Below, piece by piece: positions 23,339 to 35,150 of a stretch of 64,000 nt of DNA (position 1 is the first letter of the stretch; each line of letters begins with the position of its first letter). Where the stretch lies: positions 496,001 to 560,000 of the forward strand of contig JAULSN010000002.1 of the NCBI GenBank assembly GCA_033439765.1, written 5' to 3'. This stretch comes from Lasiosphaeria ovina (lineage: Eukaryota > Ascomycota > Sordariomycetes > Sordariales > Lasiosphaeriaceae). Under the pieces are notes generated by a model. It searched no databases, was not told the origin of the DNA, and saw nothing but the letters and a program-made list of their open reading frames with translations. Made by a program: the position numbers and the translations under genes.

Positions 23339-23917
23339 TTAAGCATTAGCCTGGGCAGTGAAGTTGCTGAAGCCCTGGGCGGTGGACACGTCGGCGACGC
23401 TGTCGCCGTTGGCGGCGAAGGCGGCCTTGAGCGAGGCGGCCGAGTTGGCGTTCTGCACGTCGGCGCCGACGACGGCCGGGTCGACGAGCGGCACGATGCC
23501 GCGCAGCGCCTCGGTCGCGGGAAGCGACGCGTCGCTGCACAGCGTCGGGATCGACTGCGCCGACGGGTTGAAGTTCTTCTCGGCCGCCACGAGCTGTGCG
23601 GCTGCGGCCAGGACCGCCGCGTCGTCGCCTAGCTGCGTCACGATGTCGTCTGCCAGCGAGAGCTGTGTGTGTGTTGCGTGTTAGTCTACTCTTTGGGGGG
23701 TCAAGGGGTATAAGACAGTGGGGGGAAGATGTACCTTTGCGCACGCGTTGGCTCCGGCAAGGAGCACGCCGGGCGTCTGGCCCGCAAGCGTGCCGGCCGC
23801 GCCAGGGGTGCCAAAGTCGGACAGGGCCTGGACGGCCGCCTGCACGAGGCCCTCCTGGCCGAAGCGGGCGTGGGCGACGGCCGCGAGGGCCGCGAGGATC
23901 AGGGTCTTGGTCTGCAT
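23339..23917 (-). CDS. Small secreted Ala-rich protein
   Basis: Exons 23917-23735 and 23662-23339 are joined by a 72-nt intron (GTACAT...CACAG) and encode 168 aa. The first 18 residues (MQTKTLILAALAAVAHAR) are a clear signal peptide. The mature part is rich in Ala, Val, Asp and Asn and has only two Cys. As I recall, very similar proteins occur widely in Sordariomycetes, often labelled cell-wall or circumsporozoite-like protein, without a known function. It is probably exported to the wall or medium. Whether it acts on a host cannot be told from sequence. Confidence 0.82.
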
Positions 23918-25451
23918 GGTGGCGGGTTTGTTGGGTGTGATAGAATGTAGAATAGAATTATTAATACTCGCTTGACCGGCCAGATGCGGTCAGTGTAAAG
24001 ACAGTATTATAGAAACAATTAAAAAGGCTGCTAAAGAGCGTAAGGCGAAAGGAGTGTTGATCGAGCCGGTCGGTCTGAAAGAGAGGAAGTGAAGCTTGAG
24101 TGTTGAGAAACCAAAAACCAAAAACCAAGTCCCAGCGCGTGCTTGCCATCGAGGGGCATATCTTTATAATGTCGTGCGAAGCCTCGAGTTTCACACTCTT
24201 CGGGAATGGTTACCGGGGGGGGGAAGGGGAAGGGGATGTGCAATTGAGCCAAGCTGTCTGGCAGGACCGGCAGTCACCGGAAGAATGCGGCCGTGACAGA
24301 CATGCTGAGCGACCCCATGGCGATCATACCGCGCGGCATGACACTGGCCACATCGACTTTCTGCCCTTATTTTTCAAGCCTCTGTGCACGCAAGCGAACG
24401 CTATTCTCCTCCTCTTTCCTACTATTGGCTTAGCGACAGCAGAACAATTGTTTGATGTTGCAGATCGACGAACATCTATCCTCACCCACCCCTCCCCCTA
24501 CCTACGACTCTAGCGCAGAGCAAAGCCAAAACCCGAAGCACATCGCGACTCGGATGCGCACTGGCCCAGCATTGGCTGTTAATGCCACAACAAAGGCTGC
24601 CACTCGACACCAAACAGCCAAGGCTAATCGTATTGATGGGTTCGACCCCGGGCGGGGCTTGTTTTCTTTCATACCCGACACCCCCCTAGGGGATGATGCC
24701 CAGATGCGTCAAGACATCAGACCAAAACAATGCCCAGGCGATCGGTTGTGCTCTTTTTCTTTTCCCGCCGTCGCCACATTGCATTTTATCCAGGTCGCCT
24801 GGGAAAATCTTCTCCCAATCTTTCTTTTCCTGATCGCCCGCTCCAAGAACCCGAGTTTAACAACGCGGGATCCTCAAACAGCACGGACATTGTCCAGGAG
24901 GGTGACGGTGTATTGTCGTCATGCTCGGTTGGCTTCGCGGCTCGTATCTTGCTCGTGCAGGTCTGTTTCTGGCAGCTTGAAAAGCCAAGTCCACTCCCTC
25001 GTCCCAAAATAATGAGAGGTGTTTCGTGTATCTTGGCTTTGTATTGCAACAACCTTGGCCAAAATGGCGCAAGGCTATGGCAAGGCCATTGTCGATGTCC
25101 ATCGCGTACTCATGCAATCAAAAGTCCTCTCGAATGTCGAATAGGTGAAAGTTGAAGAGCATGCGGAACAAGATGGACAGCTGGCCGATATCAGGAATAT
25201 GTAAAATATGATACGCCCACCCAGTAAGAACAACATTATCCACGCATAAAATGATGTTCCTGTAACATTATGTCTTGTCCTGGGTGGCTTAAAGACTCCG
25301 GGCGATATATATGCACCCTGCCAAGCAGTTGGGGGGTGGCGGCCGGGTCTTTACCAAGCCCGGCGAGTTTGTCCTAGACCGTCCACGACAAGGTATTGAC
25401 CTGACCAGAGACAGACTCGTCAACACAGTCAGAAACCGCGGTAAGCACGAA
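23918..25451. other. Intergenic, no gene seen
   Basis: This holds the promoter of the secreted-protein gene and a CG-mixed stretch with only random open frames. A run of 9 G lies at about 24213-24221. Confidence 0.5.
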
Positions 25452-26083
25452 CTATTCCAGGTACATCTGATTGCCTTCGGTCACGCCACGCAGCACCACG
25501 AGGTAGTCGGCTAGTGCCTGGACCATATCTAGCCGCTGGAGGCAGGGGACGACTTCGTGGGATTTCCACCCGGCCTGGAGCTGCTCAAGAGCGTCGGACA
25601 CGAGGCCTGCCCTGAAGAGCATGTAGGCGACGTCGCTGTGCCATTGCGCGGTCACGGCTTTGCCCGGGGTCACGTAAGTGGTGTCCATCCTGTAGAAGAG
25701 GGCAGGGATGGACGAAGAGCAGTCTTGGATATGTAGTTCTTTATTCCGACTGGGGTTTAACGTCACCTTGCCACTGTATCAGAGCTGCACATGGTTGTAG
25801 ATGGGCCCGCAGTCCAACGTACAGAGATCAGGGTGGTCCGCGGGCATGAGCGCAAGAGCGCTTCAAGAAGCGTGGGCTTCGCGCGTTTTGTGACATCGGA
25901 GGCAGATCGCAACAGCTTCTTGGGAATATCAAATTCCTCTTCCAGGTCGGAAGGAATTGAGAAGTCCGGCTCGGGCGGCTCGGGAACCCGCTGGGGACGA
26001 GTTTCATGCTAGTGGGAATGTAATGAATGTAATCTCATTACTTCGTCGAATCTAATCTGAGGAGGGTGCAACGAAGTCGTCAT
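25452..26083 (-). pseudogene. Small helical protein gene with an in-frame stop
   Basis: Two exons (26083-25767 and 25689-25452) join through a 77-nt intron (GTGACG...CTACAG) and encode 184 aa, except that codon 25 is TAG (26011-26009). After the stop the frame reads well: an acidic/proline segment (VPEPPEPDFSIPSDLEEEF), a basic helix (AKPTLLEALLRS), then a C-terminal helical part (VAYMLFRAGLVSDALEQLQ, MVQALADYLVVLRG). That part resembles the helix pairs of TPR tails. A C-to-T change of CAG would explain the stop. The alternative is that translation starts elsewhere or that a non-standard 33-nt intron is removed. It lies just downstream of the NLR on the same strand and could be a fragment of a related gene. 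Confidence 0.45.
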
Positions 26084-26701
26084 CGCTGGGTCACCATTTG
26101 ATTAGCGTCGGTCGACGGTCTGTCTGTGACGAGTCTTTCTGTTTTGCTAACGAGGGGTTCGTTGAAGGTTGAAAATGTAATCAGAAAGGAGTGGATGTGG
26201 TGGGCCCTGAACTCTGGTGTCGTATCCGTAACGGGCGCACTTTCCCTTCCTTCTGCCCCACGAATTTTCCATCCTAGGTGACCGAACCAGGCAGCCGTCT
26301 ACCTACCCGTACGGAACAAGCTCGGGTTGTTAGGTAATTCAGGCAGCTGACTTCATTACGTCCTGTTTCTCTTTTCCCTTCGAGAACGACTCGAACCCAC
26401 TGACACACTAATTGCCGTCGCGGCGGACATCCATAGAAATCACGAACAACACCGCCGTCGAGATGATGATGACCGTTTTTAGGGTTAGCTATAGTCTATA
26501 CCTAGCATACGCTATAGATTAGTAGGTGATTTACTCATTAACTAAGGCATAGTGTACTCGGCACAAAATTCACATTATTCCACTGGACATTCATATTCTT
26601 CCACTGAACATTACAAAATCGTACAGTTTTTTTTTTATAAAAAAAATTTACACTAATTATACACCAAAAAAAAAACCCGCCCTCCCGCCCCCCGTTTTTG
26701 C
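26084..26701. other. Intergenic between the NLR and the small helical gene
   Basis: No gene is seen. An A/T-rich tract with runs of A and T near 26628-26680 sits directly after the NLR stop and probably contains its polyadenylation site. Confidence 0.5.
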
Positions 26702-29700
26702 TCAGCGGAGCTCCGCGTCCACGAGCGAGTCGAACTCGCTCTCGGCGGCAGCTGCCGCCGCTTCCTCGGACTTCCCCGCCAAGTCCCGGTAAATTCTCGC
26801 CGCCTCGTCTTTGTACGAGGCGGCATCCTCGGCGTCTTGCGCCGATGGCGCCAACTTCAGCGCCTCCGACAGCATGAACAACACGCGAGCACGCTCGCAG
26901 GCCGGGGAGGACCTGCGAGCGTGCTCGCCGAGGCTCCGCTCGAGGTAGTGCCTGCAAAGTGCGGGTTAGCTAGGCAGGCCAGCTTTGAGAAAAGGTAAAA
27001 GATGAGAAAACAAGATGTGGGAGGAAGAGAATAAGGACAAAGCAGAATAGGGATTAGGGAAAGGGGCGAAAAGATCAAGAGAAAAGTAAAATCTAGGGAA
27101 GTAACAAAAGAAGTGGAGAAGAAGGGAAAAGACGGGTACAAATAAGATGGTTAATACAGAGAGGAGGGTAAGAACGAGATTAGTAGGGCAATGAGTAGGG
27201 AAAAAAGCAGTGTAAAATGCAGCAAAAGAGAACAAAGAAAAGTAGAATAGGCATAGTTTAAAGAAAGGACGACTTTTGAGGTCGCCCCTCGATGGAGTTG
27301 GCGAGTATGCAAAAAAGGGAGAGAAGAAGAAAAAAAAACCCCCCAAAAAAGGGAAGGGGGGAAAAGTGACGGGGAAAAGAAACAAAAGGAAAACAGGCAA
27401 ATCGCTCAAAACAAAACAAAACACCAGTACTCGACAGCACCAAGCGACATATAACTATCACGCAATAAAACATACCGAGCCAGATTGAGCATCCACGAAT
27501 GCGTGTAGATGCAGCCGACCTTGTACAGGCAGGCGGCGTGGAGGTGGTCCAGGACCCAGTCTGACGCCTCGATGGCCTCGATCAACAATTTGAAGGCCGC
27601 GAGGGCCAGCACAATGTGCCCGCAGGCCAGGAAGAAGACGGCGCGGTGGTAGGCGGTGCTGTTTGCAGGGGTGGTTAGTTCTCTGTTCATACTAATGTGG
27701 ATAAAACGGGAAGTTAATTAGTGGATGAGGGAGGGGGTGTGAAGTTGTCGAGTGTTGGGTTTTTGATTTGCCACGTCGGTTCTTCCAGCAATCCTTTGAG
27801 GATGGTGGTGGGAACTTCTGGGAGGCGGTCAATTAGGGTTGGCAATGGTGTTCATTGATTGTTACTGTTGCTGCTGTTGCTGTTGCTGTTGCCGTTGCCG
27901 TTGCCGTCGTGTTCACGGGTGTTGTTGCTGCTGTTGTTGGAGGAAGAGGGGTTGTGTCAGAGGAAGAAGGGGGGATCATAAGAACGAAGAAAAGGGGTTT
28001 ATGCTTACAACAGCCTGATCTCTTCATGGCAGGGGACAGCCTCTGCAGCGGCAAGCATCTCGTCGGCCTCGTCAAACCGGCCCAGAGCAGTCAGGGTCCG
28101 GCCGCAGTTGAGCCAAGCGGCACGCTGGGCGACGGGGGGGCCGGAACGCGCCACGCACTTCTGGTGGTATTTCAACGCGAGCTCGAGCTTGCCCTGGCTC
28201 AGGTAGAGGTTGCCGAGAGCGGAATGAGCGGCAAACAAATCGACGTTGTGTCCCGCCCTGCTGATGTCTAGACGATGGAGCAGGGCCCTCTTGGCCCGGG
28301 CAAAGTCGCCGCGCCGAGACGCCAGCCGCGCCTCCCAGCCGCAAAGCTGGGCGCACTCCTTTGCGGGCAGGGGCAAGCCCCAGGCGTGGTCATACGGCAT
28401 TTTGACGCAAAAGAGAGCCGCTTCGTAGGCTGCCGTGACGCTCCGCTCCAGCTGCTCCAGCTTGCTCAACCCGCCGATCTCGTCGTCGTCCTCGCTCTCG
28501 GTGGCGAGGAAGTATAATGCGGCATTGCGCATGAGAACACAGAACTCCCGGAGGCGCATGGAGTCGCTCTGGTCCACTGGGCAAGTCGCAAGCTCTTGCA
28601 ATCTCATCCGGTTGTCTAATGCTGCAATAAGAGCGGCACGCTCGGGATCTTCGGCGTTGTCAGGAGATTCAGAATGGTCCGGGTCTTCGTCTTCGTCATC
28701 TTCGGGATCGTGGGGGTCTTCCCCGCGGTAAAACTCATCCCGAAGGTCCCGCAGGTTGCACACGTCTTCGATAACCCACGAGCACGCTTCAAGGATTTCT
28801 GCGTCGTAGGACCCGTTCTGAATCAGGGGCTTGGGGAACGCGGCGTTTAGTTCTGCTGTCGCAGTCTTGAACCAAATTCGTCTATCTTTATCTCGGACAT
28901 GCTTGATCCACTGATTACGGATGAGCAACGGCACTGTGCCGTCTCGGGCGAAGAATCCCAAGTCCACAAAGGGCTTGATGTCAACACTGGAGTTTGCAGA
29001 CCTCTGGTTAGCAACGAAAATCAAGTAGACAAAAGATTTGGTGTTTGTGGGGAAGGGACATACCCGCCGAAGAGCTCAAACCACTCGCGACCCTGCCGAG
29101 CAAACAAGCCATCGAACGTCTTAAGCACTTGACCAAGTCCTCGATCAACCTCGGAGGGCATGTCGGATAGATATGCCTCGTCGTAACTGAAACCAAACGT
29201 CTCGAACCTGGCCCTGAGGTTGTCACTGATTGAGTATATATGGTCCCAAGGTTCCCGACCGAAAACCCGGGGAACACCACCGGCAGCTAACACCTCCCAC
29301 AATTTCGACTGGTCCAAGCGAAGAAATTCCTTTTCCATCTTGTTTGAAAGAGGCCTCTGTTTGAAGAACGACATGATAGAGAGCAAGATGGAGAAGGGTG
29401 GGTAGATGCGGGGGAATTTGTCTTGCAGAGAGTCGGACATTGGGTAGTCGTATCCCATGTGGAGGTTTTCAGGGATATACTCGATGATCTCGTTGGGGTC
29501 CTCTTTGCACAGCACCAGCAGGTCGTGCAGCCCCATGTCTTCCTCGGCTGCGAGATAGCAAGCCTGCGCGAGCGCCATTGGGTAGCAGCACAGCTCGCGC
29601 GCGAGCTCCGTGGCTGCTTCCAACACATCGCTGGAGATGAATGGTACCTCACTGGTTGCGTTGATTCGTATAAAGTCGACCGCTGTGCTGAGCGGGAATG

Positions 29701-30383
29701 GCGGCACGTAAAACTCCTCGGCCCATTCAAGAGCATGTCCGCCAGCAGTGATGGTAACGCCGTTGCCCCTGCAGAATGGCCAGAACGCCTGATCAAAAGC
29801 CCACATGTTGTCGAAGATGACTAGCCACCGTTTCTCTGTGAACTGTCAGCATGTATCCGGGTGTTATATACCTCGACTAAAATGTCAGGGACTTACTGGT
29901 ACGCTCAAGCCAAGCCAACAGCATGATTTGGTTCTTGCTAGTGACGTTATACTTTGCGTCGGGAATGCCGAGGGCGATAGCAGCTTGGTCAAAGCTGTTG
30001 TGCAGGTTCTCGGCGGAGTCGGCCTTCATCCAGAAGATCGCGTCATACTCGTCGCCACATCTGAAGGCATATTCGAGGGCAAGCTGGGACTTTCCGATGC
30101 CGCCAAGACCGACGAGATTCAACGAGTTAGCAGCAGAGGTTTCCGCCAACTCCTTCAGCTTGTGCAGCTCATGATATTTGACGTTCCAATTCTCTTGCAG
30201 CGGCTTCAGTTCCTCGCGCATGTCCTGAAGCTCTTTCTCTCGGCCAATAAAGCCAGCGTTTCTCTCTGGCAGAAAATGGCATGGTAGGTTGAGGTTGTCT
30301 TCATCCTCCATCATCCGACTATAGCCAAAGGGCAGCTGGTACTCGAAGATCCAGTCGACGTGGTCTGGGCCCATGTTTGCCAT
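26702..30383 (-). CDS. NB-ARC/TPR NOD-like receptor (fungal NLR)
   Basis: Fungal NLRs are signalling switches linked to self/non-self recognition. Five exons (30383-29897, 29835-29064, 28986-28009, 27658-27476, 26951-26702) give 889 aa, with frame kept at every junction. The NB-ARC lead FIGREKELQDM (45-55), P-loop GLGGIGKSQ (92-100), DAIFWMKAD and the Walker B strand RWLVIFDN (165-172) are all present. A winged-helix-like part follows, then an acidic linker (DPEDDEDEDPDHSE, about 515-530). The C-terminal half has TPR-like helix pairs, for example AHSALGNLYLSQGKLELALK and RTLTALGRFDEADEMLAA. There is almost no N-terminal effector domain: only 44 residues precede NB-ARC. Introns 3 (349 nt) and 4 (524 nt) are unusually long, pyrimidine-rich on the coding strand, and one carries a hexanucleotide repeat. 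The first three splice sites are canonical; the exon 4 start was chosen for its CTAAC branch site. Confidence 0.87.
27863..27906. repeat. Hexanucleotide repeat inside NLR intron 3
   Basis: On the plus strand GTTGCT then GTTGCC units repeat about seven times. The tract lies in intron 3 of the NLR and could vary in length without changing the protein. Confidence 0.65.
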
Positions 30384-30491
30384 TTTGGCAGAGTGATTAC
30401 GCGCGGCCGAGATCAGAATGAAAGAAGGATGACGACGAGCGGATCAGGGTGGTGACGGAGAAGGACGACGAGAATGAGGATGATAGAGACG

Positions 30492-30613
30492 GTGCGACGA
30501 TGACGACGACCAAGAGTTGAAGAGAGTGGTGACAGAGAGGGTGCGACGATGACGACGACCAAGAGTTGAAGAGAGTGGTGACAGAGAGGGTACCACGATG
30601 ACGACGACCAGAT
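30492..30613. repeat. 49-bp tandem repeat upstream of the NLR
   Basis: A 49-bp unit beginning GTGCGACGATGACGACGACC occurs at 30492 and 30541, with a partial third copy at 30590. The two full copies are identical. The array lies 110-230 bases upstream of the NLR start, in its leader or promoter. Confidence 0.8.
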
Positions 30614-33600
30614 GATGAGAGAATGAGAATGCGTACAGGCAAGCTTGAGTTAGGGCTTAAGCTGGGTACTGGGTGAAGTAGTTTGTGCGCGAAGGATGGA
30701 GGGTGAACAAAAGCTGGAGGCAGGTAGGTAGGTTCCCGACGGCGCAAGAATTTTTGGAAGAGAAAAGTTCGGCTGTTGGACCGTTGCGGGGGAAAAAAAA
30801 TGCAGGTCTAGGTACCGCACCGTGTTCGCGGGGAGCCGAAGATGGATGGGAGAAAAGGCACTATCGCTGTTCCAGCAGACAAGATAAGATAATCACCTAT
30901 TGCCTTGCAGCGCAGCACTGTGGGCAACTACGGCTGGCAAAAGAGAAGGACTGCCCTTTGTATTAGCTACTAGCTACCTAGGTAGGTGAGAATTATTTGA
31001 AATCCCGTAGTATTACCCTAAAGACCTCCATCTTCCTACCCTATGGAGGAAAGGTTGGTTTGTAGACCTGTCAGCGAGCGTATCAAACTTTACTCTTTTA
31101 GGACGCATTGTCTTAGGCATTGAACTGGGAAAGGCTTGTTAGAGCCTCAGACTCTGTAATTCAGATTGGATTGGTTACCAAATCACTTCAACCACGAAGA
31201 GCCACGACCCTTGTATCTACAACGGCTGCTTTTGTTCTATAGTTATTAGACGATAGGAATGCTAACTATTGGTTGGTAACGGCAGCCGATAAGAAGACCT
31301 GCAACACTGCCACACAAAAGCCACGGCCGCACGACTTGCGTGTTCTAACCATGTACACTCGAACAAGGCCCAAATCAATGCTGTCTCGGCCGTCGCGACT
31401 CTAGCTTTCCCCATTGCCGGCATACTCGACTGTCGACCAAACCTCGACCTCGAAATTATCCACTATCTCCGTAACGCAACCTCGCATGCACAAGCCTTGT
31501 CAACATGCTCGCCGCCGCCATAGCGAATATCTTCACCGCCTTCGTTCATGCTGTCGACAAGACGAGGGCCCAAATCTTGGCCTCCGCCGCCTTCTGCACT
31601 TGATGCCCCGGCAACCTCGTCCTGCCTTTGTTCTCCGCCACTCGACATTCGTCGCCCTCGATCCCACAACCCCCCTCCCCCCAAGTATGAGCCCGCAGCG
31701 GCCTCGGCCGTGCAACGGAACGCGAGAAAAATAGCCACGGCGACTGCCACCTCGGGAGTTGCGGAGTGGCACGTCGATGCCGAACATCTACGAACCTTCT
31801 TCTCCTCCACAGAATCCGAACGATCGTCTAAAAGGAGCGAGGAATAAATGCATCCAGAAGCTGCTGGAATTGGCCTCTAATTGACAGACACGAGCGATTG
31901 ATCAGTTACTCTACCTATTGAACTCGAGCGGGTCAAGGATCGAGTTTGAGCTCTTTCGCTTAATTACAAGGCGGTTCACAACCAACCTTCCCCGCTATTG
32001 GGAACTAATCAACCCACCGCCACGACCCAACACTTAGATTCACACAAAACCAAACCTCAGACTGTTAACCACCTTCACAGCTTCAGATTTTCAGAGAGAC
32101 CACGACCCACCTCAGCACACCGCCAGGACTTCCCACCCGTCCTCGGCCCTCACGCTCTTTGCTCTCGAACTCTCGACGCTTCATCACAAACAATACCCTC
32201 TGCAATGCAGTTGGAAACACAACAATGTGCTCAGGGGTATGGCGGGGTCAGAAAAACACTAGGCAACATAAAATTACCCACACCAGGCCCCTCTCCGACG
32301 GCCAGCACGATGGATCCCGAATTCAGTCACGTGGCGGCTCTCTGCTGTGCCGTCCACGTCCTGTGGGGGCGGCTGTTGACCCCCTGACCCTTGACCCCTG
32401 ACCCCCGCCACTGCGGCTGATGGGGTTTGGGGGCTGGGTGGGGGGACTTTGGTCCGCGGCCAGGGATCAGCTCAGCATCTGGCCAAGACAGGCGGCATCG
32501 TCCAGTGAGATGGAAGGAGTTGACGTTGATGTTCCTGCAGGGGCACGGTCTTGGTGAGACGGCTTAATCATACAACTGCATGGCTTTTTGGAAAAGGAAA
32601 GCGAAGAAAGAGAAAAAGGCCACGAGAGGATTGAGGATTCGGATGTTTCTCGTGCCGAGACGTCGAACGGCTTTGCTGGGGGTCTCTTTGCTCACGGGGT
32701 TTGGTTGGAACGCCTTTGTCTTTCCAAAAAAAATGAGCAGCAAAAGCTCACTGGACAGGTTTATTGGACAGGCGGGTGCAAGCATTCCAATCCTCCCCCT
32801 TTCCCCCTTCCGGGAGCAGCGGGCGAATCGATACGGCATTTCTCCCCGACCTGGATCTGCACTGACGACCGCGGGCCCCCAGGTCGGCAGTCACAGCAAA
32901 CCAGCCGTGTCCGCCCGTCACCACCACCACCGCCGCGCCAAGGCGGCAAAGTTGAAGGCTTTGCCCGTGCCGGTGCGGCGGGCGGGGCTGGGCTGGGCAG
33001 GGCGCGGCTAAGCGAAGGCCTAGGCCTCGAAAGTAGCAGTGGGTGGTGGGTCTCTGACAGGCTGAGGCTGTCGCATCCCAACTTGGTTGGGCTTGGCCGC
33101 CGTCGCGCGCCGCAGCTGTGCAACTTCAAGATCGTGCAAAAAGGCAGGGCGATTTCAAAGCAGGCCGCACCCACGGCCATCCCGGGACCCCGACGGGATT
33201 TCCGACGAGAATTTTCCGGCAAACGTCTGGCCCTCTTGGCACGAATCCCACTCATGTGGCCCCGCCCAGCCCACCTCCACGGCCGAGGCCCTGCCCAGCT
33301 CCGACCCAGCTTTGTGAAAACAGAGCTTGTGCACGCTTTCGTGACTTGTTGGCCCCCAGCTTTCAGCCCACGGCGGGGTAATGCACTTGTATAAACACAG
33401 AATCTGCTTTTTTGGGTTGGTTTGCATGGCTGCGACATGATGGCATTGCGAGCCTAGGCCCGGGGGTTCACGATCAGACCCCGCCCCCTATTCAGGAGGA
33501 CCTTTTTCCGCCAGGCCAACCAACGTCTGGTTACACAGCAACCAACCCCTTGAACCACCCCTCCCCCCCCCCCAAAAAAAACCCAAAACAAACTCAACAA

Positions 33601-33659
33601 CCACCTCGACAACCAGCCACGCCCCAGCACACTCAAAAACAGCTAACAACACATCACCC
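30614..33659. other. 3 kb intergenic region, one weak small ORF
   Basis: This lies between the NLR promoter and the 3' end of the SGNH gene. Long GC-rich frames at 32580-33440 overlap on both strands without motifs and look like chance. A full CTACCTAGGTAGGT palindrome lies at about 30972-30985. A run of about 11 C then A lies at 33567-33586. Confidence 0.45.
31548..31847 (+). CDS. Weak candidate 99-aa ORF
   Basis: A single open frame has a Pro-rich first half and a plausible helical end (SAVQRNARKIATATATSG, then EHLRTFFSSTESER). The codon bias is modest and there is no known motif. It is listed only because it is the most coding-like frame in the region. Confidence 0.2.
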   Translation: MLSTRRGPKSWPPPPSALDAPATSSCLCSPPLDIRRPRSHNPPPPKYEPAAASAVQRNARKIATATATSGVAEWHVDAEHLRTFFSSTESERSSKRSEE

Positions 33660-34478
33660 CTAACCCTTGATGGCAGCCACGAGCGGCGCGAACCAGCACG
33701 TGGCCATCTTCTCGTTGCCGGCGCTGTTGGGGTGCACGCCGTCGCCCGTGTCCTTGGCCGGGTCGAAGCCGGTCCAGCAGTCGACGACGGTGACGGGGCT
33801 GGCGGGCGACGTGGCGTTGGCGGCCCAGGCGGGGATGGCCTTGTTGAGCGCGACGACGCGCGCGCCGCAGTCCTTGCAGTTGGGCGGGTTCATGGGGATG
33901 ATTTGCGCGACCTATTAAATCAACCCTCGATTCAGTCCCCGGCAGGATATGAGCGGAAGGAAAAACTACTCACGAGGATCTTCATCCCCGGCTTGCTCGC
34001 GCGCATCCAGTCGACCATGGCCGAAAACGCAGCGAGGATATCGTCGGCAGGCTTGTTGTTCCAGACGTCGTTGGTGCCGAGATGCATCATGACGACGTCC
34101 GGGTGCGTCTGCGCCAGCCAGCCCGGCAGCTGCTTGTTGGCCACGATGCCCGTCGCCAGGAACCCGCCGTGGCCCTCGTTGGCGCCGTCGTACGTGAACC
34201 CGCACCCCTGCGCCGGCAGCGTGCCCACGAACTTGGTGTTGGTCACGCCCGCGGCCTGCAGCTTGCGCCACAGCAGGGCCCGCCAGCAGCCCTGTTTTGT
34301 CTCTTGTGTTAGTGATGGATTTCTTTTGTTAGGTGGTGCATCAATTACGTACCGGGCTGCCCGTGATGGAGTCGCCGAGCGGCATGATTCGCACCGGGCT
34401 CGCGGACTGCGCCGAGCCGAGAGCCGCGGCGGCGGCCAGGACCGCGCCGAGAAGGCGGAGAAGCCGGTTCATGGCCAT
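33660..34478 (-). CDS. Secreted SGNH esterase (CE3-like)
   Basis: Three exons (34478-34353, 34291-33974, 33911-33660; donors GTACGT and GTGAGT) encode 231 aa. A signal peptide covers about residues 1-26 (LLGAVLAAAAALGSAQS). The SGNH catalytic blocks are all there: GDS with Ser37 (IMPLGDSITGS), block III GTND (114-117) and block V D205-x-x-H208 in GDGVHPN. Length and the block sequences best fit carbohydrate esterase family 3, acetyl-xylan-type esterases that remove acetyl groups from plant hemicellulose outside the cell. The substrate is inferred. It neighbours a mannanase gene on the same strand. The start at 34478 is preferred over 34541 because the longer form would bury the signal peptide. 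Confidence 0.85.
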
Positions 34479-34656
34479 GGCAGAAGAAACAAAAGACTCA
34501 GCGACTTTCCCGAATCCCTGGTGAACCAAACGAGCGCGCAAGACGAGGTGGCCAAGAAGAACAAAGCACGGGTGATTATATACTGCTCGCCGTCTTCACA
34601 AGCATATTACATGCAGCGGCCCCTCCCTCTCCACAGTAGCTACCTTAGTTAATCTG

Positions 34657-34682
34657 CCCCCCCCCCCCCCCCCCCCCCCCCC
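34657..34682. repeat. 26-base poly-C run
   Basis: An uninterrupted C run lies 175 bases upstream of the SGNH esterase start. Such runs slip during replication and sequencing, so its true length is uncertain. Confidence 0.85.
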
Positions 34683-35150
34683 GGACACCTGCCGCGAGCC
34701 GACTTCCCAGGAAAGGGGCTCGTTCCCCAGCCGGCACTGCTCCTTGTTCGCTGCAATTAGACTGCTGCCCGAATGAAGCGCCGTGATTGGCTCCCGGCGA
34801 GTCAAAGGGCATGCGGGCGGGGAGGCTCCGCGGTCGCGGTTGAATTGCGCGGCGGCGCATGTTGCGTGCGTGCATGCGTGCGTGCGGCTATATGGCAGGT
34901 GTCTTATGATTTGCCTGCGCTACTCTACTCTACTCTGTGGGGAGACGGAGACCTCGTTTTGTCACGTACGGGGTTGTTTGCAGTGTTGGCTTGTAATTAT
35001 GTCATCTGAATTTATACGCGGAAGTACTACTTTTATTCATCAACAAGACGAATCTTTTGTCTCGACTTTTACAGAAACAAATGACCTGTGGCACTTGAAT
35101 ATAAAGCACATGAAAAGACAGACTAAAAAAAACACGACCGGTCAAACCAA
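34683..35150. other. Intergenic, no gene seen
   Basis: This is the 3' flank of the mannanase gene and upstream region of the esterase, with small TGCGTGCG and CTACTCTACT runs at about 34865-34885 and 34918-34936. Confidence 0.5.

Noticed and set aside
27833..28075. Thr/Ala repeat frame in NLR intron 3
   Set aside because: The Thr-Ala repeat is produced by the intronic hexanucleotide tract; the splice sites remove it.
32580..33438. Long overlapping open frames (up to 268 codons) on both strands
   Set aside because: They overlap on opposite strands, lack motifs, have poor codon bias and no promoter-like context. GC-rich DNA often stays open by chance.
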